Shown here: one piece after another, positions 8,230-16,219 of the stretch
Position numbering within the stretch: the first letter of the stretch is position 1
Layout of the letters: each line of letters begins with the position of its first letter
From: Candidatus Fermentithermobacillaceae bacterium
Lineage (GTDB): Bacteria > Bacillota > Sulfobacillia > Fermentithermobacillales > Fermentithermobacillaceae
Length of the DNA stretch: 64,000 nucleotides
Direction of reading: 5' to 3'
Assembly: GCA_012841375.1 (NCBI GenBank)
Contig: DUUV01000047.1
Span: forward strand, 1 to 64,000
Made by a program: the position numbers and the translations under genes
Notes under the pieces: generated by a model
Told to the model about the DNA's origin: nothing
What the model saw: the letters and a program-made list of their open reading frames with translations, nothing else
The model's database searches: none

Positions 8230-9495
8230 ATGAACATGTCAGAGGTCGCGATAACGCTCGTCATTCTTGCCGGGGCTTTGCTTCTGTTTGTCACGGAATT
8301 GGTTCCTCTCGGAATAACCCCGCTCATTGTGCTCTCAAGTCTGGCCGTCTCGGGTGTCCTTCCGGTCAAGGACGTGCTCACAGGCTTTTCGAACGACACG
8401 ACGATCATGGTTCTCTTCATGTTTCCGGTTGGTGAAGCTCTCTTCCAAACCGGCGTGTGTGACTTCATCGGCAGGAAAGTCATAAAGATGGCCGGCAAGA
8501 GTGAGGTGCGGCTTGTAGGGCTCATAATGCTCGCGGCCGCCGCGCTCTCGGCCTTCACGAGCAATACGGGAACCACCATCGTGATGGCTCCGTTGGTCGT
8601 TTCGGTAGCCCGTGAGGCCGGGGTAAGCGCCGGCGCTCTCCTTCTGCCGCTGGCCTTTGGAGCGTCGTTTGGAGGGATGCTGACCCTGGTCGGGACGCCT
8701 CCCAATGCCATTGTGCAGGGTGCATTGAGGCAAGCCACAGGCCAGTCCTTTGGGTTTTTCGATTTCGGGAAGGTATCGCTGCCCTTTGTGGCCCTGGCCG
8801 TCCTGTACATGATGTTCATAGGGAGAAAGCAGGTCCCGCAGAGGCTTCCGGCAGAGGCCCCATCCGCCGAGAAACACGAGTTCCGGAGTAACAAAATGGG
8901 CGTGTCTTTGCTGGTCCTCGCCCTGGTGGTAGTGGGGATGTTGTTCGAGAGCAGGCTTTCCTCATTCGGCCTCAGCCTTCCAATAGTCGCCATGATCGGA
9001 GCGGTGCTCACAGTCATTACAGGCTGCATCACGATGCCGGAGTTCACGGGAAGCATTGAGTGGTCCGCGGTTCTCCTCATGGGAGGGATGCAGCCCCTGG
9101 GGTTGGCAATGCAGAAGACCGGGGCCGCCGACATGCTGGCCGGGTTCCTCACTCGAGTAATCGACAGCCCGACTCCTTACCTGATGACGGGAATCGTTGT
9201 GTTATCCGCAGGTTTGCTGGGCCAGTTCATGTCCCACACTGCTGCGACCAGCGTCCTTGCTCCCGTATGCATCGCGATAGCCCGCCAGCTGGGAGTGAGC
9301 CCGGCACCGCTTCTTATGGGGCTGTGTCAAGCCACGTCCATAGCCGTGGCGACACCTATCGGCACACCACCCAATGTAATCGTCTATCACCGGGGAGGCT
9401 ACAAGTTCACTGACTTCGTCAAGACCGGACTGCCTCTCTTTATCTTGGGAGCTTTGATGCTGTCTGCCCTCATTCCCAGGATGTTTCCTTACTGA
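8230..9495 (+). CDS. SLC13/DASS-type anion permease
   Basis: A 421-residue membrane protein with about 11 hydrophobic segments and an internal repeat. The two halves each carry a re-entrant hairpin motif followed by a Gly-Thr-Pro-Pro-Asn loop: AFTSNTGTTIVMAP with GTPPNAIVQG in the first half, and MSHTAATSVLAP with GTPPNVIVYHR in the second. These are the anion/sodium binding signatures of the divalent anion:Na+ symporter (SLC13, CitT/ArsB superfamily). Likely substrates are di- or tricarboxylates, or sulfate. A GGGGGA lies just before the two candidate ATG codons (8230 and 8236). It is monocistronic, 176 bases upstream of cca. Length is slightly below the family average of 450-500. Confidence 0.88.
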   Translation: MNMSEVAITLVILAGALLLFVTELVPLGITPLIVLSSLAVSGVLPVKDVLTGFSNDTTIMVLFMFPVGEALFQTGVCDFIGRKVIKMAGKSEVRLVGLIMLAAAALSAFTSNTGTTIVMAPLVVSVAREAGVSAGALLLPLAFGASFGGMLTLVGTPPNAIVQGALRQATGQSFGFFDFGKVSLPFVALAVLYMMFIGRKQVPQRLPAEAPSAEKHEFRSNKMGVSLLVLALVVVGMLFESRLSSFGLSLPIVAMIGAVLTVITGCITMPEFTGSIEWSAVLLMGGMQPLGLAMQKTGAADMLAGFLTRVIDSPTPYLMTGIVVLSAGLLGQFMSHTAATSVLAPVCIAIARQLGVSPAPLLMGLCQATSIAVATPIGTPPNVIVYHRGGYKFTDFVKTGLPLFILGALMLSALIPRMFPY

Positions 9496-9631
9496 GGTCT
9501 ACAGTCCGGGGGCAAGGAATTAGGCCTCTGCCGGTCAGGTTGATCACAGGCCGGGTTCGGAGGAGTGTTTTCACCGTTCTGTGATTGTGGCAATCTATCG
9601 GTGACTGAGCCCTTGTTGGGGCCCCTAGTCC

Positions 9632-9649
9632 ACCGGCGGTGAAGCCGGT
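9632..9649 (+). other. Short hairpin just upstream of the cca ribosome binding site
   Basis: ACCGGC at 9632-9637 pairs with GCCGGT at 9644-9649 around a 6-base loop. It ends about 10 bases before the GGGGAGA ribosome binding site of cca. It could modulate translation initiation, but a six-base stem is common by chance in this GC-rich DNA. Confidence 0.3.
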
Positions 9650-9671
9650 CCATCGCGAGGGGAGACCTAAG

Positions 9672-11036
9672 ATGGATGTCGCGATTCATCCCTTTGTGTT
9701 AAAGGTCATGGACGCACTTGAGAAGGCGGGTTACCGGGCCTATCTGGTTGGGGGCTCGGTCCGGGACCTCCTATTGAATCGCCAACCGAAAGACTGGGAC
9801 ATCGCCACAGATGCCCATCCGCCCCAAGTGCGGGCCCTGTTCGAGCGTACTGCCCCTACGGGCGAGAAGTACGGCACCGTGACCGTTCTCGGAGATATCC
9901 CCGTGGAGGTCACGACCTTCCGAAAGGACGGTCGCTACCTTGACGGCAGGAGACCTGAAACCGTGGAGTTCTCATCGTCGCTTGAGGAAGACCTCACCCG
10001 GAGGGATTTCACCCTGAACGCCCTCGCCTGCGGCAGGGATGGTCATGTGGTCGACTACGTGGGCGGCCTACAGGACTTGAGGCACAGGATCATACGGAGC
10101 GTCGGAGACCCCGGTGACCGGTTTAGGGAAGATGCCCTCAGGATGCTCCGGGCCCACAGGCTTGTTGCCGAGTTGGGTGGCGATTTCCACATAGAACCGC
10201 GGACTCTCGACGCTATCGCTAAGAACGCTCACCTGATCCTCAATGTCTCATGGGAGCGGATCAGGGATGAACTGGTCAGAATACTGATGAGCGACAATCC
10301 GGGAGAGATCAGACATCTTTACCATTCCGGGATCTTGGGACACATCCTTCCGGAACTGGCCGAGTGCTACGGATTTCAGCAGTCAAGCAAGCACCACGAC
10401 AAAGACGTGTTTGAGCACTCCGTGGTCGCCCTTGAGTCTGCGCCCCGGAGGTTGCAGGTGAGGTTGGCCGCGCTTCTGCACGATGTGGGCAAGGTCAAGA
10501 CAATGACGATTGACGAAAGCGGCGAGGGGCACTTCTACGGGCACAACGTAAAGAGCGAAGAGATGGCCCGTCAGGCTATGAGGCGGCTCAAGTTCGATGT
10601 TCAAACGATTTCCTCGGTATGCACTCTCATCAGAGAACACATGGTTAGGCACAGCCGGCTTGGGCCGAAGGGAATAAAACGGCTTATCACCAGAGTCGGA
10701 GTCCCGCTCCTCGATGACCTGTTTGACCTTCAGATCGCCGATGTGAAGGCTTCGGGCCATCCAAATGATCTCTCCCAGGTTCTCAGATTGAAGGCCCGCG
10801 TGGACAGGGTGTTGGCTTCAGGAGATCCTTTGACCGTGAAGGACCTGGCGGTGGACGGGCGCGACCTCATTGAATGGGGAATGGAAGAGGGTAGAGGGAT
10901 CGGCACTGTCCTCAGGGCAATGCTGGACCGGGTCTTGGATGAACCCGCACTGAACACTAAGGAAGGTTTGCGGGCCGTCTACGAGGATCTCTCAAGGAGA
11001 GCGGGTTCAGGCAGGGCGACGTCGCGGAGACTATGA
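9672..11036 (+). CDS. cca: CCA tRNA nucleotidyltransferase with HD domain
   Basis: A 454-residue enzyme that adds or repairs the 3' CCA end of tRNA. The class II nucleotidyltransferase head is clear: YLVGGSVRDLLL, KDWDIATDA (the two metal-binding Asp), GTVTVL, and RRDFTLNALA followed by RFREDALRMLRAHR. The C-terminal half has an HD phosphohydrolase domain (HHDKDVFEHSVVAL, AALLHDVGKV), as in many bacterial CCA enzymes. I set the start at 9672 (MDVAIHPF), preceded by GGGGAGACCTAAG; upstream in-frame codons lack an RBS. It is convergent with the next gene, their stops only 7 bases apart. Confidence 0.95.
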   Translation: MDVAIHPFVLKVMDALEKAGYRAYLVGGSVRDLLLNRQPKDWDIATDAHPPQVRALFERTAPTGEKYGTVTVLGDIPVEVTTFRKDGRYLDGRRPETVEFSSSLEEDLTRRDFTLNALACGRDGHVVDYVGGLQDLRHRIIRSVGDPGDRFREDALRMLRAHRLVAELGGDFHIEPRTLDAIAKNAHLILNVSWERIRDELVRILMSDNPGEIRHLYHSGILGHILPELAECYGFQQSSKHHDKDVFEHSVVALESAPRRLQVRLAALLHDVGKVKTMTIDESGEGHFYGHNVKSEEMARQAMRRLKFDVQTISSVCTLIREHMVRHSRLGPKGIKRLITRVGVPLLDDLFDLQIADVKASGHPNDLSQVLRLKARVDRVLASGDPLTVKDLAVDGRDLIEWGMEEGRGIGTVLRAMLDRVLDEPALNTKEGLRAVYEDLSRRAGSGRATSRRL

Positions 11037-11043
11037 GCCGGTT

Positions 11044-11967
11044 TTACCTCGCGGCAGATCGCTTCTTCTTTTGATTGTAGACCTCGGATGCTACCAGTAT
11101 GAGGAGAAGGATTCCGAGTACTCCCACTGCACAGAAAATCAGGTGGTCGCGCGAGGGGTCGCGAGATTGATCTTGGGGCTGCGGGCTTCGTGTGGTGGGC
11201 TTGATCGCGGTGGGCATCTCTTGAGTCTTCTTGGGAGGACTGCCCGGATCGTGTTCCCCGGTCACGGTTGGTGGATCTTGTTGCCCAGGAGGAGCAGGGT
11301 CCCCCGAGCTTGACCTGGCGTCTTCCAAGAACTTGTAGCCTGCGGCTTCGTAGAGTTCGGGCGGTGGGACGTCCGCTAGAAGGCCCTCGACCGTCTGGGC
11401 TTCGTCCGCCTCTCCGATTCGCAGCCTGATGGTTCCGGCATCAACGCGTCCTGAGGCATCCGTCGATGCTACAACTGCTACTTGCTCCTCCAACTCCTGT
11501 GCGTATGACATGAGGTCCCGCACTTCCAGACGCCTCTTGTTGATTTCGTCCTCTGCCCACTCTACCCAATCGTCATCTGAGCCGGTCTTCCGTTCGTTCA
11601 GGCACTTGAGCATCCCCGCAAGGTAAGGGTCTTCTTCCGGCCGGGCATAATCCGCCCTGAACCTCATAAGGACTTGCCACGTTGACTCGTATGTGCCTTC
11701 ATCTATTTCTCCATTCAGCTTCTTTATGTTTATGAAATCAACTCTAAAGCCCAGGATTTCAGAGCGCTTGGAGATGTACTCCTCGATCGCGTGGGCAATC
11801 GAGACATCATCGGAATCGGGTCGTGGCGGCAGGGGAGTGGCCGCGGCGACAAGGAAGAGGACCGCCAGGAATGGGAGCATCAAGGTCACCATGAGGTTCT
11901 TGCGCCCGGGCAACCGGCTGGTGAGACTCTTTTTCCAGTTCAAACCGTAGTATGGGAAGTCCTTCAC
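11044..11967 (-). CDS. Bitopic membrane-anchored protein of unknown function
   Basis: A 307-residue protein with no recognised family. Residues about 26-44 are a hydrophobic segment (MVTLMLPFLAVLFLVAA) preceded by basic residues, working as a signal or anchor. Residues 55-205 are charged and mostly helical, with a region ELEEQVAVVAS that could be coiled. Residues 215-275 are a Pro/Ser/Thr/Gln-rich linker, followed by a second TM helix at about 279-297 and a basic tail (NQKKKRSAAR). This layout, an external domain with a Pro-rich stalk and a C-terminal anchor, resembles surface-exposed proteins, but there is no LPxTG motif. A GTG start at 11967 follows AAGGTGAT. It is 58 bases upstream of the ZIP gene on the same strand and may be co-transcribed with it. 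Confidence 0.65.
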   Translation of the reverse strand: MKDFPYYGLNWKKSLTSRLPGRKNLMVTLMLPFLAVLFLVAAATPLPPRPDSDDVSIAHAIEEYISKRSEILGFRVDFINIKKLNGEIDEGTYESTWQVLMRFRADYARPEEDPYLAGMLKCLNERKTGSDDDWVEWAEDEINKRRLEVRDLMSYAQELEEQVAVVASTDASGRVDAGTIRLRIGEADEAQTVEGLLADVPPPELYEAAGYKFLEDARSSSGDPAPPGQQDPPTVTGEHDPGSPPKKTQEMPTAIKPTTRSPQPQDQSRDPSRDHLIFCAVGVLGILLLILVASEVYNQKKKRSAAR

Positions 11968-12025
11968 CTGCCTATCACCTTATATAACGGTGATTCGGCG
12001 ATGTGAGGTTAGCCTGCCATCCTCT

Positions 12026-12769
12026 TTAGTGAAGCATCTGGCTGAGGACTATACTGGTCATCACTCCCGCGACGGCTCCCAAGGTGCCGCTGTGGCCACC
12101 TTCCGAGAGCTCCTCGGCACCGGGAATGACTTCGTCGAACGTCACGAAGAGCATGGCTCCGGCGGCGAAGGCCAACGACGCTGATAGGACCGAAGGAGAC
12201 AAGTGGCCGAACCAGGCGCCCAAGGCCGCGCCCCCGACCGACGGTAGTCCGGTAGCTGCACTTACCAAAAGGATCTCGCTTCTCTTCCGTCCGATACACG
12301 CCAGGGGACCGGCAACTGCCATGCCTTCCGGCACATTGTGCAGGAACATGAGGGCAGCCACTCTGAATCCCAAAGACAATCCCGAGGCAAGCCCGGCTCC
12401 AACAGCCAATCCCTCCGGCAGGTCATGCATGGCTATACCCATGGCGATGACGTAGGCCGTCCTGGCGAAACGCCTGCTTTCCTCATCGCAGGAGAAATGA
12501 TGACTGTGAGGCAACAACATGTCGACGATCATGATAGTGATCGCGCCTATCACCATGAACGCAAGTGGGAGGAAGGTGCCGCCCAACTCCAGTGCTTCGG
12601 GCATGAGGTCAAACGCGACAAGCGAGACCATCACACCGCCGGAATATCCAAGGAAAAGAGAGAGAAGTTTCTTGCTGGGGTTGCCTCTCAGTGAGACGAT
12701 GAGGCCTCCGGCACCTGTTCCTACTACTCCAACTACCGCGGAAATGAGAATGATGCTAAGAAAAGACAT
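12026..12769 (-). CDS. ZIP-family divalent metal transporter
   Basis: A 247-residue protein with about eight TM helices. The two conserved metal-site helices are present: AMHDLPEGLAVG and FLHNVPEGMAVAGP, each with the HxxPEG pattern that binds zinc or another divalent cation in ZIP (ZupT/GufA-like) carriers. A His-rich loop (LPHSHHFSCDEES) lies between helices 3 and 4, as is usual in the family. The protein should import metal from outside to cytoplasm. The ATG at 12769 follows GGGGGTCGAG. Zinc, iron or manganese cannot be distinguished from the sequence, and no Zur/Fur-like box was identified with confidence upstream. Confidence 0.9.
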   Translation of the reverse strand: MSFLSIILISAVVGVVGTGAGGLIVSLRGNPSKKLLSLFLGYSGGVMVSLVAFDLMPEALELGGTFLPLAFMVIGAITIMIVDMLLPHSHHFSCDEESRRFARTAYVIAMGIAMHDLPEGLAVGAGLASGLSLGFRVAALMFLHNVPEGMAVAGPLACIGRKRSEILLVSAATGLPSVGGAALGAWFGHLSPSVLSASLAFAAGAMLFVTFDEVIPGAEELSEGGHSGTLGAVAGVMTSIVLSQMLH

Positions 12770-12945
12770 GCTCGACCCCCGTTCTAATGCCTGCGTCGAT
12801 CCGGCATATTGATTCTAGCCCCGAATTAAAACGATGTCCACCCTCGGCTTTGGCCGTATGCCACCACAAGGAGGCAATGTAGCCAGAGTGCGCCAGTGGT
12901 CTGCCGGTTGATTTCAGTGGTCGAACGCAGGAAGAAGAGGGACGT

Positions 12946-12970
12946 GGGGCGGCCCGCCATGGACCGCCCC
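12946..12970 (-). terminator. GC-rich hairpin downstream of the YjcZ-like gene
   Basis: GGGGCGG at 12946-12952 pairs perfectly with CCGCCCC at 12964-12970 around an 11-base loop. It begins 11 bases after the stop of the micro-protein gene in the direction of transcription. There is no clear U-run after it, so it may be a terminator or a transcript-stabilising stem. Confidence 0.4.
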
Positions 12971-12981
12971 GTGCCGCTCCA

Positions 12982-13074
12982 TCAGAAGCAGAAGCAGCAG
13001 AAAATTAAAAGGATCAAGATGAGGAACAGAATGAACGTCCAGTTGTTGCCGCAAACCGGTCCGGTGCCAGACAT
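12982..13074 (-). CDS. YjcZ-like sporulation micro-protein (30 residues)
   Basis: The minus strand from 13074 encodes MSGTGPVCGNNWTFILFLIL followed by a short Ile/Leu run, Phe-Cys-Cys-Phe-Cys-Phe and a TGA stop. A short polar Gly/Cys-containing head followed by one hydrophobic helix, with Cys at the end, is the layout of the YjcZ/small sporulation membrane protein group found in spore formers. An AAGGGGGAG lies 6 bases before the ATG, a nearly perfect ribosome binding site, which makes real translation likely despite the tiny size. It stands alone between the ZIP transporter and the divergent amidohydrolase. Its role in such bacteria is thought to be in the spore or forespore membrane; that is inference from the family. 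Confidence 0.75.
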   Translation of the reverse strand: MSGTGPVCGNNWTFILFLILILLIFCCFCF

Positions 13075-13249
13075 CGATTTCTCCCCCTTGTATGAAATGT
13101 CGCATCTCATGTTATGTCTATAGAGACCGGGGAGCTACTTCAACGTGGCACTGACCCCGCCATCTTCGGTGTTCGGTTGTCACACGTGGAGGAGAACCGC
13201 TGTCATTCTCCGAAACCAGCAGGAACGGAATGGACGAGGAGTGAGGCGA

Positions 13250-14479
13250 ATGTACACTGCAATCACGAACGCGCGGCTGTTTGACGGGAGCGGCAAGCCA
13301 CCCTATGGACCCGTGAATGTCATTATCGAGAACGACGAAATCAAATGCGTAGGCCCGGCCGGTGAAGTGACGGTCCCTGAGAACGCCAACGTAATTGACG
13401 CCGGCGGGAAGTGGCTCATGCCCGGCATGGTTGACTGTCACCTACATATCGCCGGGTCGGGGGATCCCAGCGTTCTGAAAGCCAAGAAGGAACTTGTCCC
13501 ACACATGGCCATCAGGGCCGCTTTGAACGCCAAGGCCAACCTGGAGGCGGGGTTCACGGCTATCCGCGACGCCGGCTCCAGCTTCTTGGTGGATGTCGCC
13601 CTGAAGCAGGCAATCAACGAAGGATTGGTGCCCGGTCCACGCATGCACGTGGCATGCCACAGCCTGTCGATTACGGGCGGGCACGGAGACACGCGAAACG
13701 GTTGGCCGCCTGAAGTCGAGTTCAAGGGACGTCTTGTGGTAGACAGCCCGGATGAGGCGAGAAAGGCCGCCCGTGAGCAACTCCGGGACGGAGCCGACCA
13801 CCTGAAGCTTCACGCCACGGGCGGTGTAATGTCGGAAGGCAGCGTGCCTACGGCCCGGGGGTTGACGGTCGAAGAGATGAGGGCAGCCATCGAAGAGGCC
13901 AAGAATGTGGGTAAGAAAGCGATGGCCCACGCCCAGGGCTCAAAGGGCATCAAGAACGCGATTCTGGCGGGGATCTCATCCATCGAGCACGGTTTCCATC
14001 TGACAGACGAGATAATCGAACTGATGCTCACCAACGATGTCTTCATGGTCCCGACGCTCTCTGCGGTGCACCACATAGTGGAGAACGGACTCCAGGCCGG
14101 GATCCCCGAATACGGGGTCCGCAAGGCCAAGGAAGCTCAGACGGCTCACATCGCCAGTTTCCAGAAAGCCTACAAGGCAGGAGTCAAGATCGCATTGGGT
14201 ACCGACGCCGCCACACCTTTCAACTATCACGGGAAGAACGCCGGTGAGTTGGAGCTCATGGTCAAGGCGGGCATGAAGCCGGTTGACGCCTTGTGCGCCG
14301 TCACCCGGATGGGCGCGGAACTAATGGGTTGGGGCGATAGGATGGGCCAGGTTAAGCCCGGATTCTGGGCGGATCTCATTCTGGTGGACGGGGATCCCCT
14401 CGCCGATATTACCGTGCTTCAGGACCTTTCCAAGATCAAGTTGGTCATGAAAGGCGGGCAAGTGGCGGTCACCAGGTGA
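13250..14479 (+). CDS. Metal-dependent amidohydrolase (imidazolonepropionase/prolidase-like, M38 superfamily)
   Basis: A 409-residue enzyme of the amidohydrolase superfamily. Metal-site motifs: PGMVDCHLHI (HxH on strand 1), KLHATGGV (Lys, normally carboxylated), AMAHAQG and SSIEHGFHL (two His ligands), and ALGTDAATP (Asp). The C-terminal GFWADLILVDGDPLADI closes the small beta domain typical of the family. This subgroup is often annotated Xaa-Pro dipeptidase or aryldialkylphosphatase-like, and hydrolyses cyclic or linear amides; the true substrate is open. The start at 13250 is chosen because GAGGAG lies about 8 bases upstream; the frame is open for 35 further codons without protein character. 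It is monocistronic and convergent with ylbF. Confidence 0.88.
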   Translation: MYTAITNARLFDGSGKPPYGPVNVIIENDEIKCVGPAGEVTVPENANVIDAGGKWLMPGMVDCHLHIAGSGDPSVLKAKKELVPHMAIRAALNAKANLEAGFTAIRDAGSSFLVDVALKQAINEGLVPGPRMHVACHSLSITGGHGDTRNGWPPEVEFKGRLVVDSPDEARKAAREQLRDGADHLKLHATGGVMSEGSVPTARGLTVEEMRAAIEEAKNVGKKAMAHAQGSKGIKNAILAGISSIEHGFHLTDEIIELMLTNDVFMVPTLSAVHHIVENGLQAGIPEYGVRKAKEAQTAHIASFQKAYKAGVKIALGTDAATPFNYHGKNAGELELMVKAGMKPVDALCAVTRMGAELMGWGDRMGQVKPGFWADLILVDGDPLADITVLQDLSKIKLVMKGGQVAVTR

Positions 14480-14601
14480 CGTGCTGTCCCACCGGTGGTT
14501 ATGGCCGTGAAGGCTTGTGGTGACTTCTGTGGTATTTGCGGGTTTTCTCGCGGTCAAACAGGTGGCCAGTCCCATAGGTGAATATAAGGCTGACTTCTGT
14601 G

Positions 14602-14669
14602 AGAGCCCAGTAAGAGAGAGTTGATTTCTGCGGCCGCGGCTTGAGAAATCAACTCTCGATCGGGGCTCT
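14602..14669. repeat. Long interrupted inverted repeat between convergent genes
   Basis: The inner arms are perfect over 14 bases: GAGAGTTGATTTCT at 14616-14629 and AGAAATCAACTCTC at 14644-14657, around a GC-rich 14-base loop. Outside them a second pair, AGAGCCC at 14602-14608 and GGGCTCT at 14663-14669, extends the structure. Related TGACTTCTGTG words occur at about 14519 and 14591. It lies between the convergent amidohydrolase and ylbF genes, so a bidirectional terminator-like or mobile-repeat role is possible; there is no T-run. Confidence 0.8.
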
Positions 14670-14705
14670 ATGAGTTGCAGACCAGACCCACTGAAGACAC
14701 AAGGA

Positions 14706-15050
14706 TTACGTAGACCTGTAGTCCAGCAGGTTGAGAGCGTCGATCAATATCTTCTGGATATCGCTCATAATGATTAGGATCCGCCGCTCGGCGTCAAGGA
14801 AGCGCTTCACCTCGCCGTGCATGTTGACTAAGTCCGTTATCTTCTGCATTTCCTCTTTCGCCTTTTCGTCAGGCTCTCTGCCGGTCAGGAGTCCCATCTC
14901 AAACTGGATTTGCTTCTCCTGGAAGTCCCGCAGGATGGACATGGCGGCGCTGTTTCCCTGGATGGCCTGCTTGGCCTTCTGGTATTCCTTATACTCCTCA
15001 CTTGACTTGAGCTCTCGCGCCAGCTCATGGGCCTTGTCGTAAGTGGCCAT
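14706..15050 (-). CDS. YlbF/YmcA-family regulator
   Basis: A 114-residue, almost entirely helical protein. It matches the YlbF/YmcA (RicF/RicA, Com_YlbF) family: AHELARELKSSEEYKEYQKA at the N-terminus, a short linker with GNSAAMSILRDFQEKQ, then EEMQKITDLVNMHGEVKRFL and a final amphipathic helix. In Bacillus, the related proteins form a complex with YaaT that affects RNase Y action, biofilm formation, competence and sporulation. No Cys residues are present here, unlike the Fe-S-carrying B. subtilis complex. It is monocistronic and divergent from the nucleosidase gene. Function here is inferred from family only. Confidence 0.85.
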   Translation of the reverse strand: MATYDKAHELARELKSSEEYKEYQKAKQAIQGNSAAMSILRDFQEKQIQFEMGLLTGREPDEKAKEEMQKITDLVNMHGEVKRFLDAERRILIIMSDIQKILIDALNLLDYRST

Positions 15051-15271
15051 CTCGAAGCCTCCCTTCGCTTCTTCCTGTGGTGATCGTTTTCCGCGGATGC
15101 TCGTCCTCCGCAGTTACCTTTACCTGTTGAATGATCTTTTCCCCGGATGGTCTGCGATTCCTTTCACGGAGGAGGCCTTTGGGGTTAGAATGGGTGAGTC
15201 CCGTTAAGAAGGAGCCGGAAGCCCCTTCAAACTGCCGGGCCCCAAGAAGGGCGCAAAAGGAGGTCTTCGGA

Positions 15272-16219
15272 TTGGACGATCTTCGAGTCGGCGTCGTGGT
15301 CCCCATGGTCGGCGAGGCAAGTATCTTGTTCGAGATGAGGGCTTTCAGAGACCGCCGCAAGATCGGTATGTGGGAAGTGCATGAGAGGCGGGAGGTCTTC
15401 GGGGGGACTCTCGGAGATTCGACTGCCCGCTCAGTGCTCCTTGGCGTCTCCATAGGCGGGATTGGGATGGCCAACGCCGCGATGTCGACATCGGCTCTCA
15501 TCCAATATTGGAGGCCCGACATCGTCGTCCTTGTAGGGTGTGCCGGGGCGGTTTCGCCCGACTTCCTTCCGGGCGACGTTGCCATCGGCAGGGACCTCTG
15601 TTACTACGCGAGCTATCTGACCCTTCCCGACGGTTCGGTCAACCTGGATATCCCCGGGATTCGCGTCCATACAGACTATTCCCTGACCCCGGACCGGTCT
15701 CAGTACGCCGTTCGCGGCGAGAGGAAGAGGTACCTTCACAGCGATCCCGCGCTCGTGAGTCTCGCACTAGAAGCTGCGAAGGACTGTCAGGCAGCGCATG
15801 GTGACGGCGAGTGTCTTGCCAGTGGAGAGGGTCAAAGGAACTTCCCTGCGCTCACCAGGTGGCCTGAAGAGTCGGGATGGCCTTCGCCTTTCCGGGACCC
15901 CATATGCGCTCCGGCCGTAATCGGTACCGCCGACCAGATCAACTCGAACGCCGAGGCGATCCGCGTCATCCGGGAGCGTTTCAATGTGCAGGTCGAAGAC
16001 TGCGAGACCACCGCCTCCGCTCACGCCGCTTTGGCGCATAAGACCCCATTCATAGCTATCCGGGGCATCAGTGACAACGAGATGATAAACCCCGCCTACG
16101 GTGAGTTCCTGAGGTCAGGCAAAGGAGACCTCGGTTGGGTGGAAAAAGAAAGCACGAGGAACGCGTGGGCTGTCTTCTTGAGACTGATCCAATTGCTGCC
16201 TACCCGGTACCGGGGCTAG
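15272..16219 (+). CDS. Nucleoside phosphorylase-fold protein (MTA/SAH nucleosidase-like)
   Basis: A 315-residue protein of the phosphorylase/nucleosidase superfamily (PNP_UDP_1). Seen: VGVVVPMVGEASILFE at the start, GVSIGGIGMANAAMSTSAL, VVLVGCAGAVSPDFLPGDV, and a late VEDCETTASAHAALAHKTPF with IRGISDNE, matching the MxxAAxxxxA and RxISD segments that bind the nucleoside. The family cleaves N-glycosidic bonds, e.g. methylthioadenosine or S-adenosylhomocysteine. A variable insert of about 50 residues around positions 150-210 makes it longer than the usual 230-250. The TTG at 15272 is chosen because AAAGGAGG lies 8 bases upstream. Its 3' end overlaps the convergent ABC-F gene by 20 bases. Confidence 0.82.
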   Translation: MDDLRVGVVVPMVGEASILFEMRAFRDRRKIGMWEVHERREVFGGTLGDSTARSVLLGVSIGGIGMANAAMSTSALIQYWRPDIVVLVGCAGAVSPDFLPGDVAIGRDLCYYASYLTLPDGSVNLDIPGIRVHTDYSLTPDRSQYAVRGERKRYLHSDPALVSLALEAAKDCQAAHGDGECLASGEGQRNFPALTRWPEESGWPSPFRDPICAPAVIGTADQINSNAEAIRVIRERFNVQVEDCETTASAHAALAHKTPFIAIRGISDNEMINPAYGEFLRSGKGDLGWVEKESTRNAWAVFLRLIQLLPTRYRG

